A stretch of DNA of 64,000 bases from Flavobacteriales bacterium (GTDB taxonomy: Bacteria; Bacteroidota; Bacteroidia; Flavobacteriales_D; Sanyastnellaceae), in contig JAQWTJ010000019.1 in the NCBI GenBank assembly GCA_029242765.1, positions 1 to 64,000 of the forward strand, written 5' to 3'. The notes beneath the pieces are model-generated. The model was given only the letters and a program-made list of their open reading frames with translations. It was not told where the DNA came from and ran no database searches. A program made the position numbers and the translations under genes. Shown in pieces: positions 38,645-48,437 of this stretch (positions within the stretch are counted from its first letter, which is position 1; each line of letters begins with the position of its first letter).

Positions 38645-38800
38645 CGGCATACTGACAACATGTCAGTTTGCCAAACACAATTTTCACCCGGCAGGCTTCG
38701 GCCCCTTGCAGGTCTTCAAAATTTATTTTCGACAAATCCCCCCTACGGGGGGGTAGGCTCGCAGACTGAAGAGCACTTGGAAGAAGGTGAAATTAGCCTC

Positions 38801-38808
38801 TATCTTTG
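38801..38808 (+). promoter_or_regulatory. putative -7 promoter element TATCTTTG upstream of topA
   Basis: TATCTTTGCGCCG, with a TTG about 20 bp upstream. The same string occurs at 48381. Confidence 0.5.
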
Positions 38809-38847
38809 CGCCGCAAAATTCCATCACTTTAAATCCACTCCTTATAT

Positions 38848-41220
38848 ATGTCTGCAAATCTTGTCATCGTCGAGTCGCCAGCCAAGGCAAAAACCATTGA
38901 GGGCTACCTCGGATCTGAATTTAAAGTCCTCTCGAGTTTCGGCCATATTCGAGATTTGCCCAAGGGAAACGGTGCGATCGATGTCGGCAATGGCTTCGAG
39001 CCTAAATACGAGTTGACCGCCAAGCGCGAGCAATTCGCTGAGCTCAAGCGCAGCGCAAAGAAAGCAAACCTCGTGTGGCTTGCAACGGATGAAGATCGCG
39101 AGGGGGAAGCAATCAGCTGGCATTTGCAAGAGGCCTTGGGATTGACCGAGGAGAAGACGCGCCGCATCGTATTTCACGAGATTACAAAGCCGGCCATTCT
39201 CGCTGCAGTGCAAAACCCTCGCAAGGTGAATATGCCGCTGGTGATGGCACAGCAAGCCCGGCGCATTCTGGACCGCTTGGTGGGCTTCGAGCTGTCGCCC
39301 GTTTTATGGAAGAAGGTCAAGCCCGGACTGAGCGCCGGTCGCGTTCAAAGTGTTGCGGTTCGCATCATTGTGGAACGTGAGCGAGAAATTGTAGGGCACA
39401 AGCCCACGAGCCACTTCCGCATCACGGCAAAACTTGCTGCCAACGGAATGGCTTTCAAGGCTGAGCTGAACAAGAAGCCGAGCGAAATAGACGGGGGACG
39501 CGCCATTTTGGAAGCCGCCCACGGAGCGAACTTGCGTGTTGACTCCTTGGTGCGAAAGCCCATTCAACGCAAGCCAAAAGCACCTTTCACTACATCGACC
39601 CTGCAGCAAGAAGCCTCACGCAAACTGGGCTTCGGTGTAAAGCGCACGATGAGCGTTGCACAGAAACTGTACGAAAGCGGTCAAATCACCTACATGCGTA
39701 CCGACTCAACGAATTTGAGCAATCTCGCATTGGACGCCGCGGCCGGCTTTATATCGTCAACTTACGGCTCTGAATTCGCTGTTCGCCGGACCTTCACCTC
39801 AAAGAGCAAGGGCGCACAAGAAGCGCACGAGGCCTGCCGCCCGACCAACATGTCACAGCCTATAGGTAGTGGCGATCGTGACGCCCAACGCCTGTACGAC
39901 CTTATCTTCAAGCGCACTCTCGCCTCACAAATGGCAGAAGCAACCGTCGAGAAGACCAGTGTTGAAATCGGGCTCCCTGGGCGCGAGGAAAAGCTCGTGG
40001 CTCGCGGAGAAGTTCTCAAATTCCCGGGCTTTATCAAGGTCTACCAGGAAGGTACGGACGACGAAGAAAAGGAGCAAGAGGGCCAATTGCCAGCTATGGA
40101 AGAAGGCGACTCGCTCGAGCTCTTGAACCTGCTCGCAACGCAGCGATTCACAAAAGCCAGCGCACGATACACAGAAGCCAGCTTGGTCAAAAAAATGGAA
40201 GAGCTCGGTATCGGTCGACCTTCAACGTACGCCTCCACCATCGACACCATCCAGAAGCGCGGCTACGTCGTCAAGGAAGATCGAGACGGCAAGGAACGGA
40301 TGTACCAAGTGCTCGAACTGAACAACGACGGCACCATCGATCAGCGCAACGAGGTCGAGATGGCCGGCAGCGAGCGGAACAAAATGTTCCCCACAGACAC
40401 CGGCATGGTGGTCACCGATTTTCTCATCGAGCACTTCTCTCAAGTGGTGGATATGCAGTTCACCGCGCGCGTCGAGGCCGAGTTTGACGAGATCGCCCAC
40501 GGCAACAAAGGCTGGAAGTCGATGATTGAGGCCTTTTATCACCCCTTCCACGATCAAGTGGAACTCACCACCGAGAACGCTGAGCGCGCCTCAGGGGAGC
40601 GCATCTTGGGTGTGCATCCTGAATCGGGCAAGACTATTTTGGTGCGCATCGGTCGCTACGGCCCCATGGCGCAAATCGGCGCACCCACAGACGAAGAGAA
40701 GACATTCGCATCGCTCCTCAAAGGCCAAAGCATTGAAACGCTCACCCTCGAAGACGCTCTCGAACTCTTCAAATTGCCGCGCGACCTCGGCCTCTACCAA
40801 GAGAAAAAAGTGGTAACGGCCATCGGTCGCTTCGGCCCGTACATCCGCCACGACGGCAAGTTCGTCAGCCTCCCTAAAGATGCCGACGACTCACCCTACA
40901 CAATTGAGCTCGAGCGTGCCGTCGAGCTCATCCAGGCAAAAATCGCCAAAGACGCTGCCGCACTCATCCGCGTATTTGACGAAGATGAAGACGTCCGCAT
41001 TATCGAAGGGCGCTGGGGGCCTTACATCAAGAATGGAAAGGACAACGTCAAGATTCCAAAGGAAGAAAAAGACATCCCCGCCATGACTTGGGAGCGCGCA
41101 CAAGAATTGATTGAAATCGACAAATCGCGACCCAAACGCGGCCGCAAAGGCGCTGCAGGTAAAACGGCCAAGAAGACCACGGCTAAAAAGACAAGCAAAA
41201 AAGCCAAGCCGAAGTCCTAA
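38848..41220 (+). CDS. topA: DNA topoisomerase I
   Basis: LVIVESPAKAKTIEGYLG, ATDEDREGEAISWHL, YMRTDSTNLS, Lys-rich C-terminal tail. Confidence 0.98.
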   Translation: MSANLVIVESPAKAKTIEGYLGSEFKVLSSFGHIRDLPKGNGAIDVGNGFEPKYELTAKREQFAELKRSAKKANLVWLATDEDREGEAISWHLQEALGLTEEKTRRIVFHEITKPAILAAVQNPRKVNMPLVMAQQARRILDRLVGFELSPVLWKKVKPGLSAGRVQSVAVRIIVEREREIVGHKPTSHFRITAKLAANGMAFKAELNKKPSEIDGGRAILEAAHGANLRVDSLVRKPIQRKPKAPFTTSTLQQEASRKLGFGVKRTMSVAQKLYESGQITYMRTDSTNLSNLALDAAAGFISSTYGSEFAVRRTFTSKSKGAQEAHEACRPTNMSQPIGSGDRDAQRLYDLIFKRTLASQMAEATVEKTSVEIGLPGREEKLVARGEVLKFPGFIKVYQEGTDDEEKEQEGQLPAMEEGDSLELLNLLATQRFTKASARYTEASLVKKMEELGIGRPSTYASTIDTIQKRGYVVKEDRDGKERMYQVLELNNDGTIDQRNEVEMAGSERNKMFPTDTGMVVTDFLIEHFSQVVDMQFTARVEAEFDEIAHGNKGWKSMIEAFYHPFHDQVELTTENAERASGERILGVHPESGKTILVRIGRYGPMAQIGAPTDEEKTFASLLKGQSIETLTLEDALELFKLPRDLGLYQEKKVVTAIGRFGPYIRHDGKFVSLPKDADDSPYTIELERAVELIQAKIAKDAAALIRVFDEDEDVRIIEGRWGPYIKNGKDNVKIPKEEKDIPAMTWERAQELIEIDKSRPKRGRKGAAGKTAKKTTAKKTSKKAKPKS

Positions 41221-41228
41221 ATTGCGGC

Positions 41229-42401
41229 ATGCAAAGCGTGTTTGATTGGCTAAGTCCGACAGAAGCCGGACTTATGGAGACAACAGAAGATGGCGGCGTA
41301 AATCGCCTCCGCGATGAATTGTCCATTCATCGCGAGGGCGACCGACCGGACTTGGACGGCGCTGTAGCTGCCATTGTCGGGGTGGTGGATCGTCGCGGCT
41401 CGGTGGACGGGGCGCAAACCGATCGTGCCGCAGAAGCGATTCGTCGTGAGTTGTACCGCCTAACACCGCCCGACCACTGGAAACGCGTTGTAGACTTAGG
41501 CAACCTCGCCGCAGGCCAAACCCCCGAAGACACACGCGCTGCACTCAAGAGCATTTGCGAAGACTTGATGTCCATGGACATCGCACCCGTCGTTTTAGGA
41601 GGGGCCCAATCGCAATCGGCGGCCATGTACGATGCGTACGCCTCGCAGAATCGCCCTGTGAACATTGTAACGGCCGACTGGGGGCTTGACTTTGGAGGTG
41701 ACCCCGCGGTAACGGACAGCGGAAATTGGCTCAACAACTTGATTTTAGAGCCCGGTGGGCGGTTGTTTGACTACACGAACCTGGGCCATCAACGCTACCT
41801 AATCGACGGCGACCTGCTGCAATTGATGCAGCGCATGCACTTCGACCCGGTGCGCCTAGGAGACTTGATGAGCGACCTGCGCATTGCAGAACCCATCATC
41901 CGGCACGCAGACTTGGTCAGCTTTGACTTGGGTGTGGTGCGCGCATCGGATCACCCCGCTCAAACTACAGCCAGTCCAAATGGACTCTACGGCGAACAGT
42001 TTTGTCAACTCGCCCGATACGCTGGCTTCAGTGACCGGGTGACAAGTTTCGGTCTGTTTGAACTCGATCCGAGCAAAGACGTTGAGGGGCGCTCTGGGCG
42101 GCTCGCCGCTCAAGCCGTGTGGTGCTTCCTCGAGGGGATGATGGAGCGCATCGGAGACTACCCGCGCGGATCGGCGGGTGAATATGTCAAATACCGGGTG
42201 GATCTCGAACACGCAGGACATGAAGTCATCTTCTACAAAAGCCCTCGGAGCGACCGTTGGTGGATGGACGTCCCTGCGCCTCAGGTCGCGAATAAGAAGG
42301 GCCGCTTGCATTTGGTGCCGTGCACATATGACGACTATCAAAAAGCTGCCGAAGGCGAACTGCCTGATCGTTGGTGGAGAACATATCAAAAATTGGGCTG
42401 A
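41229..42401 (+). CDS. formimidoylglutamase / arginase (ureohydrolase) family protein
   Basis: PVVLGGAQSQSAAMYDAY, VTADWGLDFG, ADLVSFDLGVVRASDHP, arginase-fold motifs with degenerate metal ligands. Confidence 0.75.
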   Translation: MQSVFDWLSPTEAGLMETTEDGGVNRLRDELSIHREGDRPDLDGAVAAIVGVVDRRGSVDGAQTDRAAEAIRRELYRLTPPDHWKRVVDLGNLAAGQTPEDTRAALKSICEDLMSMDIAPVVLGGAQSQSAAMYDAYASQNRPVNIVTADWGLDFGGDPAVTDSGNWLNNLILEPGGRLFDYTNLGHQRYLIDGDLLQLMQRMHFDPVRLGDLMSDLRIAEPIIRHADLVSFDLGVVRASDHPAQTTASPNGLYGEQFCQLARYAGFSDRVTSFGLFELDPSKDVEGRSGRLAAQAVWCFLEGMMERIGDYPRGSAGEYVKYRVDLEHAGHEVIFYKSPRSDRWWMDVPAPQVANKKGRLHLVPCTYDDYQKAAEGELPDRWWRTYQKLG

Positions 42402-42497
42402 TGCAATCTTTCGCGCAGAGCAAGCTCCTTTTAGGTATATTAGCCCCTCCCATTTTGGGAGAACTGCATATAGGAAACTGAAAACCAGCGTTTTAAG

Positions 42498-43448
42498 ATG
42501 AGAAAACTCCTCCTCACCGTGTTTTGCTGCACAGCGATTTCGGCACTTTATGCACAACAGGACCCTCAGTTCACGCAGTTTTACGAGGACCGCTTGTCAT
42601 TCAATCCTGCCTTTGCCGGTGCAGAACGTCTACAATACGTGTCCGCATTTTATCGCGACCAGTGGGACGGCCTGAACAAGGACCCTAAAACGGCGATGTT
42701 CCAGTACAATGGAAAACTGGGCTTTATTCCAGGCGGAGTGGGTCTTTCGTTCTTCCAAGACATATTGGGCCAGGAGGAGAACACCGTGGTCAAATTGGCC
42801 TACGGGTACCATATGGCCCCCAATGCTTCAGGCGCCATCTTGAGCATGGGCCTCGCGGTCAACTACATGGGCAAGACACTCGGCAGCGAATGGGTCTACA
42901 TCGATGCAAACGACCCTGTCATTCCGGCGGACTCACAAAGCGGTTCAACCATCGATGCTGATTTAGGCGTGGTATACACGATGCCAGGCCAGTACTACAT
43001 TGGCCTTAGCACCACACGCCTTGCAGCCACCGATCTTTCCTCGTTGAACATTTCAAGCGTGCGCCACTTGTATTTGCAAGGCGGTTATGAGCAAGACCTC
43101 GGCGGCGGTGGACTGCGCCTGCGCACCCACTTGCTCGTGAAAACCGACTTGAACGCTACCGCACTCGACGTGCACGCTGATGTATTGTACAACGATATGC
43201 TCTTCGGGGGAATCAGTTTCCGACCGGGCGATGCAGTCGCGCCAATCATTGGTTTTCAGTACGCTATGAACAATAGCGACAACACCAGTCGGAGTGAACA
43301 AATCTTCCGTCTAGGTTATTCTTACGATGCGACGCTTTCAGAACTTGCGAATTACAGTTCAGGTTCACACGAAATTTTCGTATCTTATATGTTTGACTTC
43401 GAGAAAATCCCGATGCAAACGCGACATGCAAATCCACGTTTCCTGTGA
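42498..43448 (+). CDS. PorP/SprF family type IX secretion system membrane protein
   Basis: AQQDPQFTQFYEDRLSFNPAFAGAERLQYVSAFYRDQWDGL. Confidence 0.95.
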   Translation: MRKLLLTVFCCTAISALYAQQDPQFTQFYEDRLSFNPAFAGAERLQYVSAFYRDQWDGLNKDPKTAMFQYNGKLGFIPGGVGLSFFQDILGQEENTVVKLAYGYHMAPNASGAILSMGLAVNYMGKTLGSEWVYIDANDPVIPADSQSGSTIDADLGVVYTMPGQYYIGLSTTRLAATDLSSLNISSVRHLYLQGGYEQDLGGGGLRLRTHLLVKTDLNATALDVHADVLYNDMLFGGISFRPGDAVAPIIGFQYAMNNSDNTSRSEQIFRLGYSYDATLSELANYSSGSHEIFVSYMFDFEKIPMQTRHANPRFL

Positions 43449-43541
43449 AAGCAGGCAATTTGAATCGTAACCGCGCCGTTGAATTGTGCGTAGTCACTGA
43501 GCCTGCAAGCTGTGACCACGCCGTATGTAAAAGGAATTGAA

Positions 43542-44915
43542 ACCATGAGAAACATAGCCCTCATCGCCCTAATAGGCCTGTTTGCCCTCACCGGATGTTA
43601 CTCCGGACCGATGGGTGAAGTGGTCGGTGTGCAACAGCGTGAAGACTGGATGCAGGTCAACCCGTACGGGATGAACTACATTCACTTCGGCTCATACACC
43701 ATGGGGCCAAGCGATCAGGATGTGCCTTACGCGCTCAATGCGCGATCAAAAACGGTAACCATACCGCCGTTTTATATGGACGTCCACGAAATCTCTAACA
43801 ACGAGTACCGTCAGTTCGTGTACTGGGTGCGTGATTCGCTGTACCGCGACATGCTCGCCCAGAACGACGACGAACGCTTCTTCTACACGGAAGACGATCA
43901 AGGACGTGAACTTGATCGCTTCATCAAGAAGGGCTACATTTTGCGTTGGGATGAAGAGATTGATTGGGAAGACGAGGATGTCTTTGACTTGCTCTACGAC
44001 GAGTTTTACCTCCAAGGCTCGGACCGCTATTTGGATCGTGCGCAGATTAACACCAACAAACTGAATTACAAGTATTCTTGGGTCAACCTCAAGGATGCCG
44101 CTCGCAAGTCCGGTCTCGATGAAGAATACGGCGAGCAAAATTCACTTGGTCAGCTCTACTCTGTTCGTGGCCATTCGGACCGTTCACAGTTCATCATCGA
44201 AGAGAACGTGCCGGTCTACCCGGATACGCTGTGCTGGATTCGTGACTTCTCTTACGGCTTCAATGAGCCGCTTGCCGAGACGTACTTCTGGCACCCAGCC
44301 TACGACAACTACCCTGTAGTAGGCGTTACGTGGGGACAGGCCAAGGCCTTCAACGCCTGGAGAACACAATTGCTCTCGACCTATCAAATGAGCAACGGCG
44401 AAACGCTCGTTCAGAAGTTCCGCTTGCCCTCCGAGGCCGAATGGGAATTTGCCGCGCGCGGTGGACTCGAGCTTGCACCCTACCCTTGGGGTGGGCCGTA
44501 CATCCGGAACATCATGGGATGTCCGTTGGCCAATTTCAAGCCCATGCGCGGTGACTACGTTGAGGACGCCGGTTGCTACACGGTGCCAATTGAGTCGTAC
44601 AGCCCGAATGATTATGGCCTTTATCAGATGGCCGGCAACGTAGCAGAGTGGACGAACACCGCATTTGATGAAACGGTCTACGATTTCTCTCACGATATGA
44701 GTTCTGAATACGCGTACAACGCCAAGGTGGACGATCCGCCTTCGCTCAAGCGCAAGGTTATTCGCGGCGGAAGCTGGAAAGACATTGGCTACTACTGCCA
44801 GACAGGATCTCGTTCTTTTGAGTATCAAGACACAGCGAAGTCGTATATCGGTTTCCGTTCGGTCATGTCCTACTTGGGCCGTGGCAAGAGTGTCGCCCCT
44901 GAAGATTTTAATTAA
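43542..44915 (+). CDS. gldK: gliding motility / T9SS lipoprotein GldK (SUMF1-like)
   Basis: LTGCYSGPMGEVVGV, formylglycine-generating-enzyme fold (FYMDVHEISNNEYRQFVYWVRDS..MAGNVAEWTNTAF..VIRGGSWKD). Confidence 0.96.
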   Translation, partial: TMRNIALIALIGLFALTGCYSGPMGEVVGVQQREDWMQVNPYGMNYIHFGSYTMGPSDQDVPYALNARSKTVTIPPFYMDVHEISNNEYRQFVYWVRDSLYRDMLAQNDDERFFYTEDDQGRELDRFIKKGYILRWDEEIDWEDEDVFDLLYDEFYLQGSDRYLDRAQINTNKLNYKYSWVNLKDAARKSGLDEEYGEQNSLGQLYSVRGHSDRSQFIIEENVPVYPDTLCWIRDFSYGFNEPLAETYFWHPAYDNYPVVGVTWGQAKAFNAWRTQLLSTYQMSNGETLVQKFRLPSEAEWEFAARGGLELAPYPWGGPYIRNIMGCPLANFKPMRGDYVEDAGCYTVPIESYSPNDYGLYQMAGNVAEWTNTAFDETVYDFSHDMSSEYAYNAKVDDPPSLKRKVIRGGSWKDIGYYCQTGSRSFEYQDTAKSYIGFRSVMSYLGRGKSVAPEDFN

Positions 44916-44999
44916 ACCCTCACCACTCCCACCGGTCAGCGCGCTGAAGCTTGAAACCCACGCGATGCAACGACCTCAAACAATAAACCTGCAAGTATT

Positions 45000-45776
45000 A
45001 TGATTGAAGACGCCAACGGATTCAAGCCTGGAAGCAAGGCTTGGAAACAATTCATGCAAAAGCTCTATGGAATTGGAGCATCCATCGTCATTATTGGCGC
45101 CCTTTTTAAGATTCAACACTGGGAGTACGCCTCTGAAATGTTGATTGTCGGTCTTGGAACAGAGGCCCTCATTTTCTTCATCTCTGCTTTTGAGCCACCG
45201 TTTGAAGAGCCGAAATGGGAATTGGTTTACCCGGAATTGGCCACTGAAGAAGGCCGGGCCTTGCCCCCTACGCAACAACTCGATGAGCTGCTTCAAGAGT
45301 CAGGCATCGATCAGGCTTTGATTCAGCGATTGGGAGACGGAATGAAGAATTTGGGTGACCAAGCCCAATCCCTCAGCGATGTAACCGACGCAGCTGCGGC
45401 CACCAACGAATACAGCGGAGCTTTACGTACGGCCACAGATAAAATCACGGAGCTAGGTGACACCTATGAAACGGCTTCTGAGTCCTTGACAGGGCTTACA
45501 GCAAACCAGGAGATCGGCCAAACCACCGGCGAGTCTTTGCAGAAGATGAACGAAAATCTCGGCAGCCTCAACGGCATGTACGAAACTCAGCTTGCACAGA
45601 TGGAACACAACAGCCAACTGTTCGACGGCATGGGTAAACTTCTCGACAGCCTCAACGGCTCTGTTGATGGCACCCAGAAGTACAAGGAGAACATCGCAGA
45701 ACTCGCAAAAAACCTCGAGTCACTCAACGTTGTGTACGGCAATATGCTGAACGCGATGGGCGGTTCGAAGTCCTGA
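45000..45776 (+). CDS. gldL: T9SS/gliding motor protein GldL
   Basis: Two N-terminal TM helices (YGIGASIVIIGALFKIQHW, EMLIVGLGTEALIFFISAFEPP) and a coiled-coil tail. Between gldK and gldM. Confidence 0.96.
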   Translation: MIEDANGFKPGSKAWKQFMQKLYGIGASIVIIGALFKIQHWEYASEMLIVGLGTEALIFFISAFEPPFEEPKWELVYPELATEEGRALPPTQQLDELLQESGIDQALIQRLGDGMKNLGDQAQSLSDVTDAAAATNEYSGALRTATDKITELGDTYETASESLTGLTANQEIGQTTGESLQKMNENLGSLNGMYETQLAQMEHNSQLFDGMGKLLDSLNGSVDGTQKYKENIAELAKNLESLNVVYGNMLNAMGGSKS

Positions 45777-45786
45777 ATCTTGAACA

Positions 45787-47502
45787 ATGTCAGGAGCGAG
45801 GGAAACACCACGCCAGAGAATGATTGGGATGATGTACCTCGTCCTAACTGCTCTTTTGGCATTGAACATCTCCAAGGAGGTGCTGAACGGTTTTGTGAAG
45901 GTCGAGAACGGCCTTCAGCAAACGGACGCAACCATCCGGAGCAAGGTTTCACAGATGATGTACGAGTTCGAGGTCAAGAACGGCCAGAACGCACAAAAAG
46001 TAGGGCCTTATTTCAATGCGGCAAAAGAAGCGGCGGAAAAAGCCACGGTTTTACACGACCACATCACGCAAATGAAAGCCCGCATATTGGCAACATCTTC
46101 AGGAGATGATGGCTATGCTGAGACAGGAGACTTGTCAGGGTTCATTGGTTATGACGCCGAAACCAAACACGACACCGTATTGAATCTGAAGTATCTGGCC
46201 GTGAAGGACGAATACCAGAAGATCACACGCATGCTTGTGGGCTCGGAACCGCAGGAGCCCCTAGATGGAGAGTACACCGCTAGAGATTTGAAGGTGAAGC
46301 TCGAGGCCTTCCGTGAAGAGCTCAAAGCGATCAACTTCACAGATGTGTTGGGGCAACGTTGGGCAACGCCGGACAAGATGAAGACCACACTGGATAACAC
46401 CTTCCACTACGGTGAGGAGATGGAGGACGGTGATATGCGCCTGTGGGAGGCCGTGAATTTTTACGACGTTCCTGTGGCAGCTGTGATTCCACTGTTGTCC
46501 AAGATTCAGATTGATATCGAGAACGCCAAGGCCGACTTGCTGATGAAGTTGATGGAAGGAATCGAGGCGAAGTCCTACAAGTTTACCAACCTGATGCCGC
46601 TGGTCGTGCCCGAGTCGAACTACATCTTGCGTGGAGACAGCTTCCGTGCGCAGATATTGCTTGCTGCCTATGACGGAACAAATCCCCCTGACATCTACGT
46701 CAGTGAGGAGAAGTGGGACCAGCGCGATTCAACCTTGATGACCTATGCCGAAGTTGAGCCACTAAAAATCGATCAAGAAGGCTTGGGTGAGTTGCGCATT
46801 TCCACGCGTGGATTGCCATTGGGTGAGCGCAGCCACAAGGGCGTAATTCGCTTTCAAGGGCCCGACGGTTCAATTGAGGACTACCCGTTCTACACGCCCA
46901 AGTTCACCGTTGCTGAGCCCGCCTTGGTGGTGAGCCCCACGAAGATGAACGTGTTCTACCGCGGATTGCCAAACCCTGTGGACATCTCAGTGCCCGGTGT
47001 TGCCGATGATAAATTGACCGTTCGCATCAGCGGAAGCAACAGGATTAAAAAGACTTCAGAGGGTTATATTGTTGACCCTGGAGACGGGAAAACGGCCACC
47101 ATAACGGTGTCGGCTCAAATGCCCGATGGCTCGAACAAGAGCCTGCCCGGTGCAGAGTTCCGAGTGAAGCGCATTCCAGATCCCGTGCCTGTAGTGGCAG
47201 GAAAAAAGCCCAGCGACCGAACAATCAAAAAGACGGATTTGGTCAACGTTCCAAGCATAGGAGCTCGCATGGAAAATTTTGACTTCGATGTGCAAGTTCG
47301 AGTGAAGTCGTTTGCCATTTCTGTGTCTCGTGGAGGCAACCTCGTAGAGAAGAGTTCCCCTACCAACCGCATCACCGATGACATGAAAGCCTTGTTCAAG
47401 ACTTGCAATCGTGGATCTGTGGTCTATATTGAAGACATCTTCGTAAAAATGCCCGACGGAACAGAACGCGCCGTTGCCCCGTTGAAATTGAAAGTAATCT
47501 GA
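45787..47502 (+). CDS. gldM: T9SS/gliding motor protein GldM
   Basis: SGARETPRQRMIGMMYLVLTALLALNISKEVLNGFV. Confidence 0.97.
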   Translation: MSGARETPRQRMIGMMYLVLTALLALNISKEVLNGFVKVENGLQQTDATIRSKVSQMMYEFEVKNGQNAQKVGPYFNAAKEAAEKATVLHDHITQMKARILATSSGDDGYAETGDLSGFIGYDAETKHDTVLNLKYLAVKDEYQKITRMLVGSEPQEPLDGEYTARDLKVKLEAFREELKAINFTDVLGQRWATPDKMKTTLDNTFHYGEEMEDGDMRLWEAVNFYDVPVAAVIPLLSKIQIDIENAKADLLMKLMEGIEAKSYKFTNLMPLVVPESNYILRGDSFRAQILLAAYDGTNPPDIYVSEEKWDQRDSTLMTYAEVEPLKIDQEGLGELRISTRGLPLGERSHKGVIRFQGPDGSIEDYPFYTPKFTVAEPALVVSPTKMNVFYRGLPNPVDISVPGVADDKLTVRISGSNRIKKTSEGYIVDPGDGKTATITVSAQMPDGSNKSLPGAEFRVKRIPDPVPVVAGKKPSDRTIKKTDLVNVPSIGARMENFDFDVQVRVKSFAISVSRGGNLVEKSSPTNRITDDMKALFKTCNRGSVVYIEDIFVKMPDGTERAVAPLKLKVI

Positions 47503-47503
47503 T

Positions 47504-48361
47504 ATGAAGCACGTACTCCGCCTATCGTTCTTGCTCATCTTCCTTGCGGAAGTTGGCCATGGAAATGCTCAAGTCCAATCTATCTTGGACGGCGCCTATG
47601 TCAAGGAAACCAACTTGACAAAGCGCGTTGTGCCGTACCCTCCTCTGCGTGAGGCGGACGTGATGTATCAGCGCCGAATTCATCAGGACATCGACCTACG
47701 CCAGAAAATCAATCAGCAATTCTACTTCCCAATCAATCAAATTGAGGACCGCAAGAATTTGTTTGACGTGATTCGCTACGCCTTGGAGGTTGAAGGATCA
47801 CTGACGGCTTATGGAACGGGACCGACGGGTGCGGACGACGAGTTTCATTACCCCCTTTCACCGACCCAAGTGGATTCACTGTTGAACCCCACCGAGTTGG
47901 TTGACGATTGGGATATCGACACCGGAGAAAAGATCGGATCGCGTGAAGTGCGTGGAACGATTAGTGCCCAAGACATTGTGCGCTACCGCATCAAAGAAGA
48001 TTGGATTTGGGACCGTCAGCGCAGCCAGCGGTACATTCGAATCATCGGTATTGCTCCCGTGAAAGAGTCCTTCGACGACGATGGGATCAGCAAGGGTTTG
48101 ACGCCGTTGTTCTGGCTCTACTACCCTGAGTGCCGGTACGTTTTTGCCAACGCGGAATGCTACAACATTCGGAACAATGCACAGCGTCGTACGTTTGAAG
48201 ATGTGTTCCAAAAGCGCTACTTCGCCAGCTACATTATCAAGGAGGACAACGTCTTTGATCGTGCAATCGGCGATTACGCCCGAGGTTTGGACGCTTTGCT
48301 AGAGTCCGAGCGGATCAAGAACGAGATGTTCCAACTTGAACACGATCTCTGGCATTACTGA
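47504..48361 (+). CDS. gldN: T9SS/gliding protein GldN
   Basis: VVPYPPLREADVMYQRRIHQDIDLRQKINQQFYFP. Confidence 0.96.
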   Translation: MKHVLRLSFLLIFLAEVGHGNAQVQSILDGAYVKETNLTKRVVPYPPLREADVMYQRRIHQDIDLRQKINQQFYFPINQIEDRKNLFDVIRYALEVEGSLTAYGTGPTGADDEFHYPLSPTQVDSLLNPTELVDDWDIDTGEKIGSREVRGTISAQDIVRYRIKEDWIWDRQRSQRYIRIIGIAPVKESFDDDGISKGLTPLFWLYYPECRYVFANAECYNIRNNAQRRTFEDVFQKRYFASYIIKEDNVFDRAIGDYARGLDALLESERIKNEMFQLEHDLWHY

Positions 48362-48380
48362 GACATAGCATTATAGGCAC

Positions 48381-48388
48381 TATCTTTG
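48381..48388 (+). promoter_or_regulatory. putative -7 promoter element TATCTTTG upstream of the ABC-F gene
   Basis: TATCTTTGCGCCG, same string as at 38801. Located after gldN and before the hairpin at 48401-48422. Confidence 0.45.
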
Positions 48389-48397
48389 CGCCGTAGT

Positions 48398-48426
48398 AAA
48401 AACGTCCACTTCGGTGGACGTTTTTT
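48398..48426 (+). terminator. intrinsic terminator or leader attenuator hairpin
   Basis: AACGTCCAC-TTCG-GTGGACGTT, perfect 9-bp stem with UUCG tetraloop followed by TTTTTT. Confidence 0.85.
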
Positions 48427-48437
48427 GAATAATTAAA

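Noticed and set aside
42447-42461. CTCCC-ATTTT-GGGAG hairpin between the ureohydrolase and PorP genes as a terminator
   Set aside because: Short 5-bp stem with no T-run after it; too weak to call.
44184-44828. 214-aa minus-strand ORF
   Set aside because: Antisense to gldK, which is unambiguous.
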